Assembly: GCF_001570725.1 (NCBI RefSeq)
Contig: NZ_BCNV01000001.1
Location: 3,038,001 to 3,102,000 of the forward strand
Reading direction: 5' to 3'
DNA: 64,000 nucleotides
Source: Paenibacillus amylolyticus
GTDB taxonomy: Bacteria; Bacillota; Bacilli; Paenibacillales; Paenibacillaceae
The notes beneath the pieces are model-generated. The model was not told the DNA's origin, did not search any database, and worked only from the letters and a program-made list of their open reading frames with translations. Positions within the stretch are counted from its first letter, which is position 1, and every line of letters starts with the position of its first letter. Shown one piece after another: positions 7,787 through 15,331 of this stretch. The position numbers were made by a program, and so were the translations under genes.

Positions 7787-8884
7787 TTATTTAGCAGTAA
7801 TACCGTATTCGCTCATCCAATCCTTGATTCCTTGTGTACTGCCTCCCCAACCTTCCACGAACTCCGACAGCTCTGAAGTGGAGATTTGTTTATCCGGCAA
7901 AGCTTCACGTTGAACATAGACCGGGTTAAGCACTACTGCATCTTCCGTCTCATCCCCGTTCAGTTTCTGATAAGCATAACGAACTTGTACACGTCCGATG
8001 TCTGTAGGATCAACCGCAGCGGAAGCAACCCAAGGGTTTTTCGGGTCCTGAATCATTTGCAGATCCTCATCACTCATATCAATACCATACACTTTGATCT
8101 CGTCACGTCCGGCTTGTTGAATGGCACGTGCTGCACCTTTGGCGAACTCATCCCATGCAGCCCATACAGCTGTAATTTCACCTTTTGGATATTGCTTGAG
8201 AATAGCCTCCATTTTGGCTTGAGTATCCAGCGCCGGGTTCTGTGCAGAACCAAATGTCGCTATTTCCTTGATGTCCGGATTTGCTTTCAAGAATTCACCA
8301 TATGCGATCTGACGGCGTTCCATCGGCGCGAAACCAGCTACCCATACTTTAACGATGTTGCCTTGTCCATTAATATCTTTTTTCATTTGCTCCAGCGTGA
8401 GCTCAGCCATCTTCTGGTCATCCTGCGACAGGACTGTTGCTCCCGGAACACTAATGGCTGCGTCGAACACAACCACTGGAATGTTCTGTTCTACTGCCTT
8501 CTTCACACCTGGCTCCAGCAGGGAATCCCCGTGATCCGTCAGAATGGCATCGAATTTCTGATTAATTGCGCTATCGAGCAAGGATACCATTTTCGCTTTA
8601 TCATTATCGGCAACAAATGTAGTCAGTTCTCCACCGAATTTTTCGATTTCTTCTTTGACACCTTGTACATATTGCTGCGAGAAAGTACCTGTATTGAATT
8701 CCATAATAAGTGCGACACGTTTGCCGCTCAGAGGGCCTGTGACTGCTTCCGTTTTCGGTGTATCATCAGATGCACCCGAAGCCGGAGTTGCTGCCGGTTC
8801 TTTTTTGATTCCGCAAGCGGACAGCGCCAATGTAAATACTAATAGCACACTCAACCATACCCATTTTGTCTCTTTTCTTTTCAT
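7787..8884 (-). CDS. Sugar-type ABC transporter substrate-binding lipoprotein (RbsB family)
   Basis: The 365-aa product has a lipoprotein signal peptide, with charged MKRKETK, a hydrophobic stretch and the lipobox LALSAC near residue 24, so it should be anchored on the outer face of the membrane. After a low-complexity linker (PAATPASGASDDTP), the mature part is a type I periplasmic-binding domain, with KRVALIMEF, an ILTDHGDSLLEP hinge segment and VVVFDA. The start at 8884 follows GGGGGA. It is the first gene of the three-gene operon, directly downstream of a promoter and a perfect palindrome. The ligand is unknown. Confidence 0.92.
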   Translation of the reverse strand: MKRKETKWVWLSVLLVFTLALSACGIKKEPAATPASGASDDTPKTEAVTGPLSGKRVALIMEFNTGTFSQQYVQGVKEEIEKFGGELTTFVADNDKAKMVSLLDSAINQKFDAILTDHGDSLLEPGVKKAVEQNIPVVVFDAAISVPGATVLSQDDQKMAELTLEQMKKDINGQGNIVKVWVAGFAPMERRQIAYGEFLKANPDIKEIATFGSAQNPALDTQAKMEAILKQYPKGEITAVWAAWDEFAKGAARAIQQAGRDEIKVYGIDMSDEDLQMIQDPKNPWVASAAVDPTDIGRVQVRYAYQKLNGDETEDAVVLNPVYVQREALPDKQISTSELSEFVEGWGGSTQGIKDWMSEYGITAK

Positions 8885-8909
8885 CTCTGTTTCCCCCTGT
8901 TCCACTCTC

Positions 8910-8925
8910 TGTGATCTCGATCACA
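8910..8925 (-). promoter_or_regulatory. Operator-like palindrome upstream of the ABC operon
   Basis: Two perfect 7-base half-sites, TGTGATC and GATCACA, are separated by 2 bases. The site lies 13 bases downstream of the -10 element and 26 bases before the first gene, a position suited to a repressor. It also matches TGTGA-N6-TCACA, the Crp/Fnr-family pattern. The cognate regulator is not in the neighbourhood. Confidence 0.6.
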
Positions 8926-8938
8926 ATAGTTGAATATT

Positions 8939-8967
8939 AATATAACGGCTAATCCCTAGTATGTAAA
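8939..8967 (-). promoter_or_regulatory. Sigma-A-like promoter of the ABC operon
   Basis: On the minus strand TTTACA (8967-8962), 17 bases, then TATATT (8944-8939); each hexamer matches consensus at 5 of 6. Confidence 0.7.
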
Positions 8968-9058
8968 TGGGTTTTAGTAATTTAAAGCTAAAACTCGCTA
9001 AGTTTTTTCGAAAGTTACATTCTTCCTATCCATTTCATCCAAAATCAAGAAATCAAAC

Positions 9059-9096
9059 TAAAAAAGACCGCGAGGGGATGCCCCCTTACGGTCTTT
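9059..9096 (-). terminator. Terminator after spoIVA
   Basis: On the minus strand AGACCGTAAGGGGG and CCCTCGCGGTCT form a long stem followed by a T run, starting about 10 bases after the spoIVA stop. Confidence 0.85.
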
Positions 9097-9103
9097 TGAT
9101 GTC

Positions 9104-10582
9104 TTACAGAATGATAGCGATCAAGCCACCCGAACCTTCGTTAATGATTCTTCCCAGCGTCTCTTGCAACTTGTATCTTGCATTATCCGGCATCATGGCA
9201 ATCTTGCCCTGAATACCTTCTCGCACGATAGAGTGCAACGAACGACCGAACATGTCTGAATCCCATACCTTGATCGGATCGTTCTCGAAATCCTGCATCA
9301 GGTATCTCACCAGTTCCTCACTTTGTTTCTCCGTGCCAATGATTGGAGCGAACTCCGATTCCACATCAACCCGGATCATGTGAATGGACGGTGCCGTTGC
9401 TTTCAAGCGTACGCCAAATTTGGTCCCCTGACGAATGAGCTCAGGTTCATCCAGAGCCATCTCGGCAAGAGATGGAGCAGCGATGCCGTATCCGGTCGTT
9501 TTGACCATCTCCAGCGCTTCTGCGAAGCGGTCATATTCTCTCTTCGCATGCGAGAACTCCTGCATTAATTGCAGCAGATGATCCTTGCCACGAATTTCAA
9601 TTCCGACCACTTCCACGAGAATCTGATCATACAATTCATCTGGCGCATACAGGTCAATTTCGGCTACACCCTGCCCCATATTCATGCCACTCAGGCCTGC
9701 GCGATCAATGAATTCATATTCCATGAACTGAGCAACAACTCGATCCACGTCGCGAAGTCTGCGAATATCCTTAACGGTATCCCGTACGGAATTTTCATAG
9801 TTGCTGCGCAGCCAGTGAGTCTCGTTCAGTACCATAACCCAGCTCGGCAAGTTTACATTCACTTCATGCACAGGGAACTCATAGAGCACTTCACGAAGTA
9901 CACCTGTCACATCATCTTCCGTCATGGTCGCTGCACTGAGTGTCATCACCGGAATGTCGTATTTGGCAGCAAGCTCACTACGTAATTGCAGGGCTTCTTC
10001 ACTGCGAGGACGAGTCGAGTTGATGACCAGGACAAACGGTTTACCCACTTCTTTCAGTTCCGCAATAACTCGTTCTTCGGATTCCACATAGGAACTACGG
10101 GCAATTTCGGCGATCGTGCCGTCTGTTGTAACCACCACACCCAGTGTAGAATGCTCCTGAATGACTTTGCGAGTACCAATCTCAGCAGCTTCCTGGAACG
10201 GAATCGGCTCCTCGAACCAAGGCGTGGAGATCATCCGTGGACCATTCTCATCCTCGTATCCCTTGGCTCCTTCCACCGCGTAACCTACACAATCCACCAG
10301 GCGAACATTGACATCGAGTCCTTCTGCCACCTTGATTTGGACTGCGTTATTCGGTACGAATTTCGGTTCTGTGGTCATGATGGTCTTACCTGCTGCACTC
10401 TGTGGAAGTTCATCCACCGCCCGACCACGATCTGCCTCGTTTGTGATGTTTGGTAATACAATGGTTTCCATGAATCGTTTGATAAATGTTGATTTTCCCG
10501 TCCGGACTGCGCCGACAACCCCGAGATAAATATCCCCTCCGGTCCGCTCAGCTATGTCCTTAAAAATGTCCACTTTCTCCAA
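9104..10582 (-). CDS. spoIVA: Stage IV sporulation protein A (spore coat morphogenetic ATPase)
   Basis: The 492-aa product has exactly the usual SpoIVA length. It carries the N-terminal Walker A GAVRTGKSTFIKRF near residue 24, the DCVGY segment near residue 117 and the conserved C-terminal end that anchors it to the forespore membrane through SpoVM. SpoIVA hydrolyses ATP and polymerises to form the coat basement layer. The frame is intact. Upstream there is a sigma-E-like promoter but a leader of roughly 190 bases, and downstream a strong terminator, so it is monocistronic. Confidence 0.97.
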   Translation of the reverse strand: MEKVDIFKDIAERTGGDIYLGVVGAVRTGKSTFIKRFMETIVLPNITNEADRGRAVDELPQSAAGKTIMTTEPKFVPNNAVQIKVAEGLDVNVRLVDCVGYAVEGAKGYEDENGPRMISTPWFEEPIPFQEAAEIGTRKVIQEHSTLGVVVTTDGTIAEIARSSYVESEERVIAELKEVGKPFVLVINSTRPRSEEALQLRSELAAKYDIPVMTLSAATMTEDDVTGVLREVLYEFPVHEVNVNLPSWVMVLNETHWLRSNYENSVRDTVKDIRRLRDVDRVVAQFMEYEFIDRAGLSGMNMGQGVAEIDLYAPDELYDQILVEVVGIEIRGKDHLLQLMQEFSHAKREYDRFAEALEMVKTTGYGIAAPSLAEMALDEPELIRQGTKFGVRLKATAPSIHMIRVDVESEFAPIIGTEKQSEELVRYLMQDFENDPIKVWDSDMFGRSLHSIVREGIQGKIAMMPDNARYKLQETLGRIINEGSGGLIAIIL

Positions 10583-10779
10583 TGAAATCCCCTCCCTAAA
10601 TTACTCCGAAGGAAAAATGCTAAAGAGCATCCGCTTCGTTTTTTCAATCAGAAGACTGAAATCCCTGCAACGGTAGAGCCGCCTTTGTGAGTGCCCGGAA
10701 GTCGTCCGCCGCCGAACGTTGCATTCTGATGAAACCGGCGAGAGCGGCGTTAACTCGTACATGCAATTGGACTAGTATC

Positions 10780-10808
10780 ATCTTATGTATCCGTATGCGG
10801 CAATATGA
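10780..10808 (-). promoter_or_regulatory. Sigma-E-like promoter of spoIVA
   Basis: On the minus strand TCATATT (10808-10802) fits the sigma-E -35 pattern KMATATT, and after exactly 14 bases CATAAGAT (10787-10780) fits 6 of 8 of the -10 pattern CATACAHT. spoIVA is a known mother-cell sigma-E gene in B. subtilis. Confidence 0.6.
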
Positions 10809-10944
10809 CGCGTATTTTTGTTTTTTTATCTTATGGTGATGACATTAGGAGAATCCCCCGATCTCGGACTGCGCGTCTTTATTTCAATCTACTTTATGTG
10901 ATCCATGAAGCTTTTATGACTGTTACTGCTCATCATTTTAGAAT

Positions 10945-10982
10945 AAAAAAGAGATATCCCTTGTTTGGGATATCTCTTTTTA
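10945..10982. terminator. Bidirectional terminator after the YphF-like gene
   Basis: A perfect AAAGAGATATCCC / GGGATATCTCTTT stem with T runs on both strands. Confidence 0.85.
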
Positions 10983-11036
10983 AAGCATTAGAGCCATGGT
11001 GGTCATACAGATAGATCATTTAAATTGCAATCATGC

Positions 11037-11816
11037 TTATTTTATTGGCAGTGCAACAGGGGCATTATTTTTCCAAGCGTAAGGAACCGATTTAACAGGT
11101 ACGAAGTAGGAGTGTTCCAACAGAAGATCGCGAACATCATCATTCTCCGCCGGAGACACGTCAGACTTTTCCACCGCCTGCATAATGTCAAAAGCATAAT
11201 CCACATATACCTTGCCTTCGTCATCCATCATAAAAGGTATCGCCTGACCCGAATATACACTATTCAGCGTAATGGAAGGAGTACCTGCCTGAGCAGCCTG
11301 CTCCATATCCACAGCATATAACCCCGGATACAGTTCTTCCCCGCTTGGCAGCTTATTGTCATGTACGGACTTATATTGATTAACCATTCGTTGCACATCG
11401 TTTACTTTCTGTACGGTCAGAAGATCCATCACTTTAACGGTCGGATTCACTTCTTCGTCCTGAATAAGGAAGTAAGCGCTCCCACCACTTTCAAAAGCAG
11501 TCCCCGGTATTTCATCCAGATACCCCAGTTGTTTCAACTTGGGCAAATCCACTCTGAACTTTTCATATTTTGGCGTAGTCATATCTGCATTGATGATTGG
11601 CAAAATCCCCTCATCTTGCTGGAATGTCTCTATCGCACTCTGGATACGACTCACACTTTCCCGATAGGCGATCTTGGGGTCCGAATTGCTCTGGGATGGA
11701 TACATACAACCACTTGCTGTAAAAGCAAACAACAGGAATAACAGCAGACCGCCCATCTGATGCATATGACGCTGCCGTCCGCTCCCTTCAACACAATTTG
11801 GCTTGTTCCTAATCAT
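11037..11816 (-). CDS. YphF-like lipoprotein of unknown function
   Basis: The product (259 aa) has a hydrophobic segment and lipobox FTASGC near residue 37, so it is probably a lipoprotein. Its position between spoIVA and small sporulation genes matches B. subtilis yphF, and I assign it by synteny plus general features. The start at 11816 follows AAGGAGGATACGG; the in-frame ATG at 11840 lies upstream of that site. The mature part contains YKSVHDNKLPSGEELYPG and repeated short aromatic segments, but no catalytic motif is recognised. Confidence 0.8.
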   Translation of the reverse strand: MIRNKPNCVEGSGRQRHMHQMGGLLLFLLFAFTASGCMYPSQSNSDPKIAYRESVSRIQSAIETFQQDEGILPIINADMTTPKYEKFRVDLPKLKQLGYLDEIPGTAFESGGSAYFLIQDEEVNPTVKVMDLLTVQKVNDVQRMVNQYKSVHDNKLPSGEELYPGLYAVDMEQAAQAGTPSITLNSVYSGQAIPFMMDDEGKVYVDYAFDIMQAVEKSDVSPAENDDVRDLLLEHSYFVPVKSVPYAWKNNAPVALPIK

Positions 11817-11862
11817 CCGTATCCTCCTTGAATAACTCATTAGAGAATCAATTTCATAATGC

Positions 11863-12213
11863 TCAGAACCAGTCGTCTTCCTGTTGCTGACGTTCCAGTT
11901 GTTTCCGAATGGCTGCCTTCAGCGGGTCCTCAGGAACATGAACCGATAGAGATCCACACACCTTGGCCTGACAGGACAGTCGTGTACCTGCTTCCAACAG
12001 TGAACCCAGCTTACGCTTTTCTGCATCAGTTGGTGGGTACAGTTCCGCCCGATGTTCTTCGTCCACGTTCACTTTGCACATCAGGCAAGCCGCTTTACCA
12101 TCACAACGGGTCGTTATTTTGACTCCGGCACGTCGTGCTGCATGCAGAAGTGTTGCACCTGGTTTGAGCGTTATCGATTTGTTCATAGGTAAAAAAGTAA
12201 CTTTATAGTCCAT
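11863..12213 (-). CDS. 2Fe-2S ferredoxin-like protein
   Basis: The 116-aa protein is an adrenodoxin/plant-type ferredoxin. It begins with a beta-grasp start (MDYKVTFLPMNKSITL), then LLHAARRAGVKITTRC-DGKAAC-LMC supplies three cysteine ligands around residues 37-46 and RLSCQAKV the fourth near residue 80. A GAGGGAGG site precedes the ATG. The C-terminal tail is charged (KQLERQQQEDDWF). The electron partner is unknown. It lies 17 bases after the nucleotidyltransferase-like gene and is probably cotranscribed with it. Confidence 0.85.
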   Translation of the reverse strand: MDYKVTFLPMNKSITLKPGATLLHAARRAGVKITTRCDGKAACLMCKVNVDEEHRAELYPPTDAEKRKLGSLLEAGTRLSCQAKVCGSLSVHVPEDPLKAAIRKQLERQQQEDDWF

Positions 12214-12230
12214 TATTTTCCTCCCTCAAC

Positions 12231-12848
12231 CTACTGGGGCCATGCAAAGCCAACGAGCTCTTCCACTTCGGCTCTGAAGCGGCTTGTCCATACATTCTGT
12301 TGACTTAACAGTGTCATTATAGGTTGATGTGCATGTGGTTGCTCACGCATCTGTTTAGCAATGGGTACATACCGATCTTCACGACCTCGCAGCAGATTAA
12401 ACAACAACTCATGCGCAAGTGGCATTAGTCGCAGGGTATACGAACCCAATTGTGCTGCTGGTGCATGCGGAGCAAGTACATGTTCAATCTCGATACGGTA
12501 CCAGCTTTTGCGAGCCCAGATTTCGAAACCACCAACCAGTTCCAGCGCACATGCACCAACCTGATAGTGGCTCAGTAGAGAAGCGTAAGGTCCTGTCTTA
12601 TCCACTGTAGGCTCGTCAAGCATTTCCCCCGGAGCGAATCGGTGAAGTTCCTTAGCAGCAGCAACATCCGCATAGATATCAATATCTCTGGGAGCCTGTT
12701 GCAACTCCACCCCCTGAAGCAACAACCCACAGCTTCCTCCAAGCAACCATGTGTGTGGCTGTGTGTTCCAGGCTTTGGCCGTTTCCAGCAAAGCCGCGTG
12801 TAATTCCGGATAACGCTCTGTCCGACCCTCCGTATCATGCGGCCCCAT
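12231..12848 (-). CDS. Nucleotidyltransferase-fold protein, function unknown
   Basis: The 205-aa product has the LLGGSCGLLLQG segment near residue 35 and PRDIDIYAD near residue 53, which look like the GG/S and D-x-D elements of the polymerase-beta-type nucleotidyltransferase fold as in MNT-like or DUF1814-like proteins. The GGGGAG site is nine bases before the ATG. No HEPN partner is adjacent, so a toxin-antitoxin role is not supported. It precedes the ferredoxin gene. Substrate and partner are unknown. Confidence 0.65.
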   Translation of the reverse strand: MGPHDTEGRTERYPELHAALLETAKAWNTQPHTWLLGGSCGLLLQGVELQQAPRDIDIYADVAAAKELHRFAPGEMLDEPTVDKTGPYASLLSHYQVGACALELVGGFEIWARKSWYRIEIEHVLAPHAPAAQLGSYTLRLMPLAHELLFNLLRGREDRYVPIAKQMREQPHAHQPIMTLLSQQNVWTSRFRAEVEELVGFAWPQ

Positions 12849-12931
12849 AGGCTCACACTCCCCTCATCCGTGTTCATTGTGTCAGTTCTTATGATGTGCT
12901 TATGCGGATGTTATCCTTCAGGCATAGGAAA

Positions 12932-13111
12932 TCAGGTCAGAGATGCGATTCCACCGAAAAAACCAATCAGCATAATCAAAAATGCAATCAAAGAAAGAAT
13001 CCCCCGTACAATGCCTTTTGTTTTGGCACGAGCAAACGTAATCAAGAATACAGATAGTCCCATAATGAGGATGGCGACCAATGACAGCCACATCTTGTCC
13101 ATTGCGCTCAT
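12932..13111 (-). CDS. Small two-helix membrane protein (YphE/DUF2768-like)
   Basis: A 59-codon frame starting MSAMDKMWLSLVAIL encodes two hydrophobic segments (residues 8-25 and 35-55) joined by a basic loop, FARAKTKGIVRG. It ends FFGGIASLT. A GGGGAG sequence lies 11 bases before the ATG. In B. subtilis the small gene yphE (DUF2768) sits in the same place between yphF and gpsA, and the topology matches. A longer overlapping frame (12918-13172) has an unnatural composition and is not called. Confidence 0.8.
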   Translation of the reverse strand: MSAMDKMWLSLVAILIMGLSVFLITFARAKTKGIVRGILSLIAFLIMLIGFFGGIASLT

Positions 13112-13211
13112 AATCCAGCAGTCTCCCCTTCAGTCCGATATTCATCACTGACACTGTGACAATTGCAACCATTATAACATGAAATTCAGCTTAACTTTCC
13201 AAAAAAAAGAC

Positions 13212-13240
13212 AAAAAAGCAAGCCGGCAGAAGCCGACTCG
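13212..13240 (-). terminator. Terminator after the SpoVIF-like gene
   Basis: On the minus strand AGTCGGC-TTCT-GCCGGCT followed by TTTTTT. Confidence 0.75.
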
Positions 13241-13284
13241 TCTTTTTGTCTTACTGGATCACCTGCACAAGCAGGCGTGATCTA

Positions 13285-13560
13285 TTATTTTTTCATCATC
13301 ATTTTCATTAACGATTCCATACTGCTCGGATTCAATCCGCTTTTCTTGACCGCACTCACAATATCCTTAACCGTATCCTCAGATACCGGAACTTTCGCCA
13401 TGGCGGATACTTGTTTGATCAATTGGCGCAACTGAGCTTCATTCTGAATCGTCGTTGGTTTCACCGTGCTTGCCAATTTCTTGACGGCACCTTCTGTTAT
13501 CGTTTTACCCGTTTTCTTGTTGATTGCATTCAGCGCATCTTTGGAAATGTTGTTACCCAT
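13285..13560 (-). CDS. SpoVIF-type sporulation protein
   Basis: The 91-aa protein is basic and helical, with MGNNISKDALNAINKKTGK, repeated Val-Lys-Lys segments and a Met-Lys-rich end (MESLMKMMMKK). This matches the stage VI sporulation protein F (YjcC) family, coat-related proteins of the mother cell. The ATG at 13560 lies four bases after GGAGGGGAG; the frame extends seven codons upstream without a better site. It is a single gene with its own terminator, between yphE-like and gpsA. Family assignment is from memory of the pattern. Confidence 0.7.
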   Translation of the reverse strand: MGNNISKDALNAINKKTGKTITEGAVKKLASTVKPTTIQNEAQLRQLIKQVSAMAKVPVSEDTVKDIVSAVKKSGLNPSSMESLMKMMMKK

Positions 13561-13615
13561 TCGTCTCCCCTCCTCCGGCAATACTCATGTGTATAGTATG
13601 AGTCCGCGGCAGAAA

Positions 13616-13640
13616 AGGTGAATAAGCTTCTTATTTCACA
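13616..13640 (-). terminator. Weak hairpin after gpsA
   Basis: On the minus strand GTGAAATAAG-AAG-CTTATTCAC is followed by CCTTTTC; the T run is short, so termination may be partial. Confidence 0.4.
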
Positions 13641-13663
13641 AGGTGCGTTTAGGATGAGTACAA

Positions 13664-14704
13664 TCAGGAATGCCATTGCTCCCAGGTTTCAAGCTTCATG
13701 ACTTCCATTTCAGTCTTCGGGTCACGTCCCATCAAGGCTTCAACCGCATCTCGCGGCTGTCTCTCCTGGAATAAAACGTGATACAACTGATCCGCAATCG
13801 GCATTTGCACACCGTATTTTTGTGAGATGAAATAGGCAGCTTGCGTGGTTCGAATGCCCTCCACCACCATGCCCATGGACTTCAGGACATCATCCAGCTT
13901 CTGTCCTTGGCCTAGCATGGAGCCTGCTCTCCAGTTCCGGCTGTGCTGACTTGTAGCCGTTACAACCAAATCTCCGATTCCGGCAAGTCCCGAAAACGTT
14001 AACGGATTTGCGCCCATCTCTACACCAATACGTGTGATCTCTGCCAAACCGCGAGTTAACAACGCTGCTTTGGCATTATCACCGAATTGAAGACCATCGG
14101 ACATGCCTGCACCAAGAGCAATGATGTTTTTAAATGCGCCTGCCAGTTCAACACCAAGCATGTCCCGATTCGTGTACACACGGAAATAGGCATTCATAAA
14201 CAAAGCCTGGGCCGCCTCGGCAGATGCCTTATCCAGTGAGGCCACAACAACTGTCGTTGGACAGCGCTTCACCACTTCTTCCGCATGGCTTGGGCCAGAA
14301 AGTACAACAACACGTCCTTCTTCACATTCCAGCTCTTCTGAAATGACTGTGGACATGCGTTTCAGGCTTTCTGTCTCAAAACCTTTGGTTGCATGAATGA
14401 TTAACATCTCAGGCTTATAATAAGCCTTAAGCTGATTCGTAACTGCACGCATGGCTGAAGAAGGCGCAACAATTAACACAGCTATAGCGCCTTCCACTGC
14501 AGCTTCCATATCATTGGTTGCCTGAATCCGAGGAGAAAGCTCCGCATCCGGAAGATAGCGAGTATTGGTGTGCTTGCTATTGATTTCCGTAGCCTGATCT
14601 TCACCACGTGTCCACATCATCACGTCCAAGTTATTGGCGGCGAGTACACTGGCCAGAGCCGTTCCCCAGCTCCCAGCGACCAGAACAGCAACTTTTTTAG
14701 ACAA
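13664..14704 (-). CDS. gpsA: Glycerol-3-phosphate dehydrogenase [NAD(P)+]
   Basis: The 346-aa enzyme reduces dihydroxyacetone phosphate to sn-glycerol-3-phosphate for phospholipids. Family features are HATKGFE, the catalytic-lysine segment GAFKNIIALGAGM and NAKAALLTRGLAEI. I chose the TTG at 14704, eight bases after GGAGGGGG, which gives the usual length and an N-terminus MSKKVAVLVAGSWGTALA. The first Gly of the Rossmann GxGxxG motif is Val here (VAGSWG). The start overlaps the end of plsY by eight bases, so the two phospholipid genes are translationally coupled. Confidence 0.95.
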   Translation of the reverse strand: MSKKVAVLVAGSWGTALASVLAANNLDVMMWTRGEDQATEINSKHTNTRYLPDAELSPRIQATNDMEAAVEGAIAVLIVAPSSAMRAVTNQLKAYYKPEMLIIHATKGFETESLKRMSTVISEELECEEGRVVVLSGPSHAEEVVKRCPTTVVVASLDKASAEAAQALFMNAYFRVYTNRDMLGVELAGAFKNIIALGAGMSDGLQFGDNAKAALLTRGLAEITRIGVEMGANPLTFSGLAGIGDLVVTATSQHSRNWRAGSMLGQGQKLDDVLKSMGMVVEGIRTTQAAYFISQKYGVQMPIADQLYHVLFQERQPRDAVEALMGRDPKTEMEVMKLETWEQWHS

Positions 14705-15320
14705 CTCGTTTACCCCCTCCAGGGTTTTTCGATCCCAATTTATTTTCCTGTCCTTTGGCGAGCTTCGCAATATTGGTACGATGTCTCCAGAACGCAAACA
14801 GACAAATAATCAGACTCCCCCAGAAGATATTCATTGAATATCCGGGTAATACCAAAATAAAGATGGGTGTAAATGCTACAAAAATTAGAGACCCCAATGA
14901 AACATATCGTGTCAATACAATAGACAGAATGGCGATCACCCCAGCACATAACGCAGGCAGGAAAGCAAGGCTTACCAGAACACCAATGGCAGTCGCAATT
15001 CCTTTTCCTCCACGAAAATGGAAGTAAAGCGGCCAGTTATGTCCTGCAATGGCTGCTATACCACTGAGTGCAGGAATCCAGGCAGAACCGTCGCCCAGCC
15101 AGATTCCAATCCATACAGCTGCAACACCCTTAAGTACATCAAGCAGCAGAACAGCAATTGCCGGTCCTTTACCCAAAATACGCAACGTATTGGTAGCTCC
15201 TGCGTTTCCGCTTCCGTGCTGACGAATATCGATCCCCCGTATCGCTTTTGCAAGGAGGACACTAAAGCTGATTGAACCGAGCAGATAACTCAGTACAATC
15301 GCTGCGATTTGTAGAATCAC
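14697..15320 (-). CDS. plsY: Glycerol-3-phosphate acyltransferase PlsY
   Basis: The 207-aa membrane enzyme transfers an acyl group from acyl-phosphate to glycerol-3-phosphate. It has about five to seven hydrophobic helices and the PlsY motifs HGSGNAGATN near residue 35, the FRGGKGIAT segment near residue 103 and the third loop SLGSLIFV. The GTG start follows GGGGAGAAGTGT. It follows der by 12 bases and overlaps gpsA, whose product makes its substrate. Confidence 0.95.
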   Translation of the reverse strand: MILQIAAIVLSYLLGSISFSVLLAKAIRGIDIRQHGSGNAGATNTLRILGKGPAIAVLLLDVLKGVAAVWIGIWLGDGSAWIPALSGIAAIAGHNWPLYFHFRGGKGIATAIGVLVSLAFLPALCAGVIAILSIVLTRYVSLGSLIFVAFTPIFILVLPGYSMNIFWGSLIICLFAFWRHRTNIAKLAKGQENKLGSKNPGGGKRVV

Positions 15321-15331
15321 ACACTTCTCCC

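Larger units (their letters stand above)
10583..11036. other. Long intergenic region upstream of spoIVA
   Basis: About 454 bases without a supported gene. It holds the spoIVA leader, a sigma-E-like promoter at 10780-10808 and the terminator at 10945-10982. A 69-codon plus-strand frame (10805-11014) has no ribosome site and runs through the terminator, so it is not called. Nothing else is recognised. Confidence 0.6.

Noticed and set aside
7886..8842. 318-codon plus-strand frame opposite the binding-protein gene
   Set aside because: Antisense shadow rich in Cys, Phe and His; the minus-strand lipoprotein is certain.
10805..11014. 69-codon plus-strand frame upstream of spoIVA
   Set aside because: No ribosome site; it runs through a strong bidirectional terminator and overlaps a sigma-E-like promoter.
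12231..12848. Toxin-antitoxin (MNT/HEPN) pair
   Set aside because: Only the nucleotidyltransferase-like fold is present; the neighbour is a ferredoxin, not a HEPN protein.
12918..13172. 84-codon minus-strand frame at the yphE position
   Set aside because: Composition unlike a protein; a 59-codon frame in another phase gives a clean two-helix membrane protein.
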